DNA from: a virus
IMG/VR virus record: IMGVR_UViG_3300022868_000893
Span: 1 to 36,952 of that record
Reading direction: 5' to 3' (one strand)
DNA: 36,952 bases
The position numbers and the translations under genes were made by a program. Shown in pieces: positions 36,860-36,952 of this stretch; within the stretch, counting starts at the first letter, position 1; every line of letters starts with the position of its first letter. The notes beneath the pieces were generated by a model that was not told the origin of the DNA, did no database searches, and saw only the letters and a program-made list of their open reading frames with translations.

Positions 36860-36952
36860 ATGAAACCTGATTATCAGATTAAGCAAGTTAAACTTTATAA
36901 TGTAGATTGCATGGAGTTTATGAAAGAGATTCCTGATAACTATTATGAACTT
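36860..36952 (+). CDS. DNA methyltransferase, N terminus only (cut by window edge)
   Basis: The ATG directly follows a TAG and the frame is open to the last base: 31 residues with VKLYNVDCMEFMKEIPDNYYEL. The segment 'L-x-x-x-D-C-(M/L)-E-x-(M/L)-x-x-(I/L)-P-D-x-x-(Y/V)-(D/E)-L' is the usual start of beta-class DNA methyltransferases just before the DPPY motif. This would be the third methyltransferase in the right part of the window. Confidence 0.65.
   Translation, partial: MKPDYQIKQVKLYNVDCMEFMKEIPDNYYEL

Noticed and set aside
1-36952. tRNA genes
   Set aside because: No cloverleaf-like block with a T-arm GTTCRA word and CCA-type acceptor was found by reading; a tRNAscan run could still find one.

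Overview
The window is part of the genome of a tailed double-stranded DNA bacteriophage (Caudoviricetes), very AT-rich, with every credible gene on the + strand. Genes are tightly packed, with many ATGA-type stop/start overlaps, strong AGGAGG ribosome binding sites and the standard bacterial code (TAA, TAG and TGA all act as stops). The host cannot be named. The strong Shine-Dalgarno sites and low GC would fit a low-GC Gram-positive or another AT-rich bacterium. No tRNA, CRISPR array or insertion sequence was seen. Portal, large terminase and most tail genes are not in the window.

Layout. (1) 1-2051: the end of a long protein made of 18-residue repeats, probably a tail or adhesion protein, and a small beta-rich protein. 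(2) 2051-7020: an HNH homing endonuclease, a degenerate metallo-beta-lactamase-like protein, and a compact capsid module. In that module one reading frame joins an HK97-type prohead protease, an AAA+ ATPase and a Glu/Lys-rich scaffold-like tail with its own internal start. The major capsid protein follows and ends in a strong terminator. (3) 7039-16298: a glycan cluster with three GT9/GT2-type glycosyltransferases, two SAM methyltransferases, a LicD-family protein, a cytidylyltransferase, a GDP-mannose 3,5-epimerase, a DUF115-like protein and a sugar nucleotidyltransferase-like protein. It lies between the capsid gene and a head-tail connector gene, and a second homing endonuclease gene splits one glycosyltransferase. 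(4) 16273-17011: a small basic protein and a connector. (5) 17026-32767: a consensus sigma70-type promoter followed by the replication, recombination and transcription module. It encodes a sigma-like factor, primase-helicase, UDG-PolA fusion polymerase, SSB, RuvC, RecA, an Hjc-like nuclease, an SbcD/SbcC (gp47/gp46) pair, an HTH-phosphoesterase and a sigma factor apparently split into two genes. (6) 32808-36952: three DNA methyltransferases (the last cut by the window edge) and a second DnaB-type helicase, in DNA that looks less AT-rich and uses CGN arginine codons more often.

How the parts fit. The protease/AAA/scaffold polypeptide and the capsid protein would assemble and mature the procapsid. 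The glycan cluster could make GDP- and CDP-activated groups and place them on virion or host surface polysaccharide. The replication block is nearly self-sufficient for priming, unwinding, synthesis and recombination. A 14-base element, ATAATATATAATAT, recurs five times, each time just upstream of a gene in the replication and methylation region. Together with two sigma-like systems it suggests phage-directed transcription. The most unusual observations are the protease-AAA-scaffold fusion with a nested scaffold start, the glycosyltransferase split by a homing endonuclease, the split sigma factor, the recurrent promoter-like element and the presence of two DnaB-family helicases.
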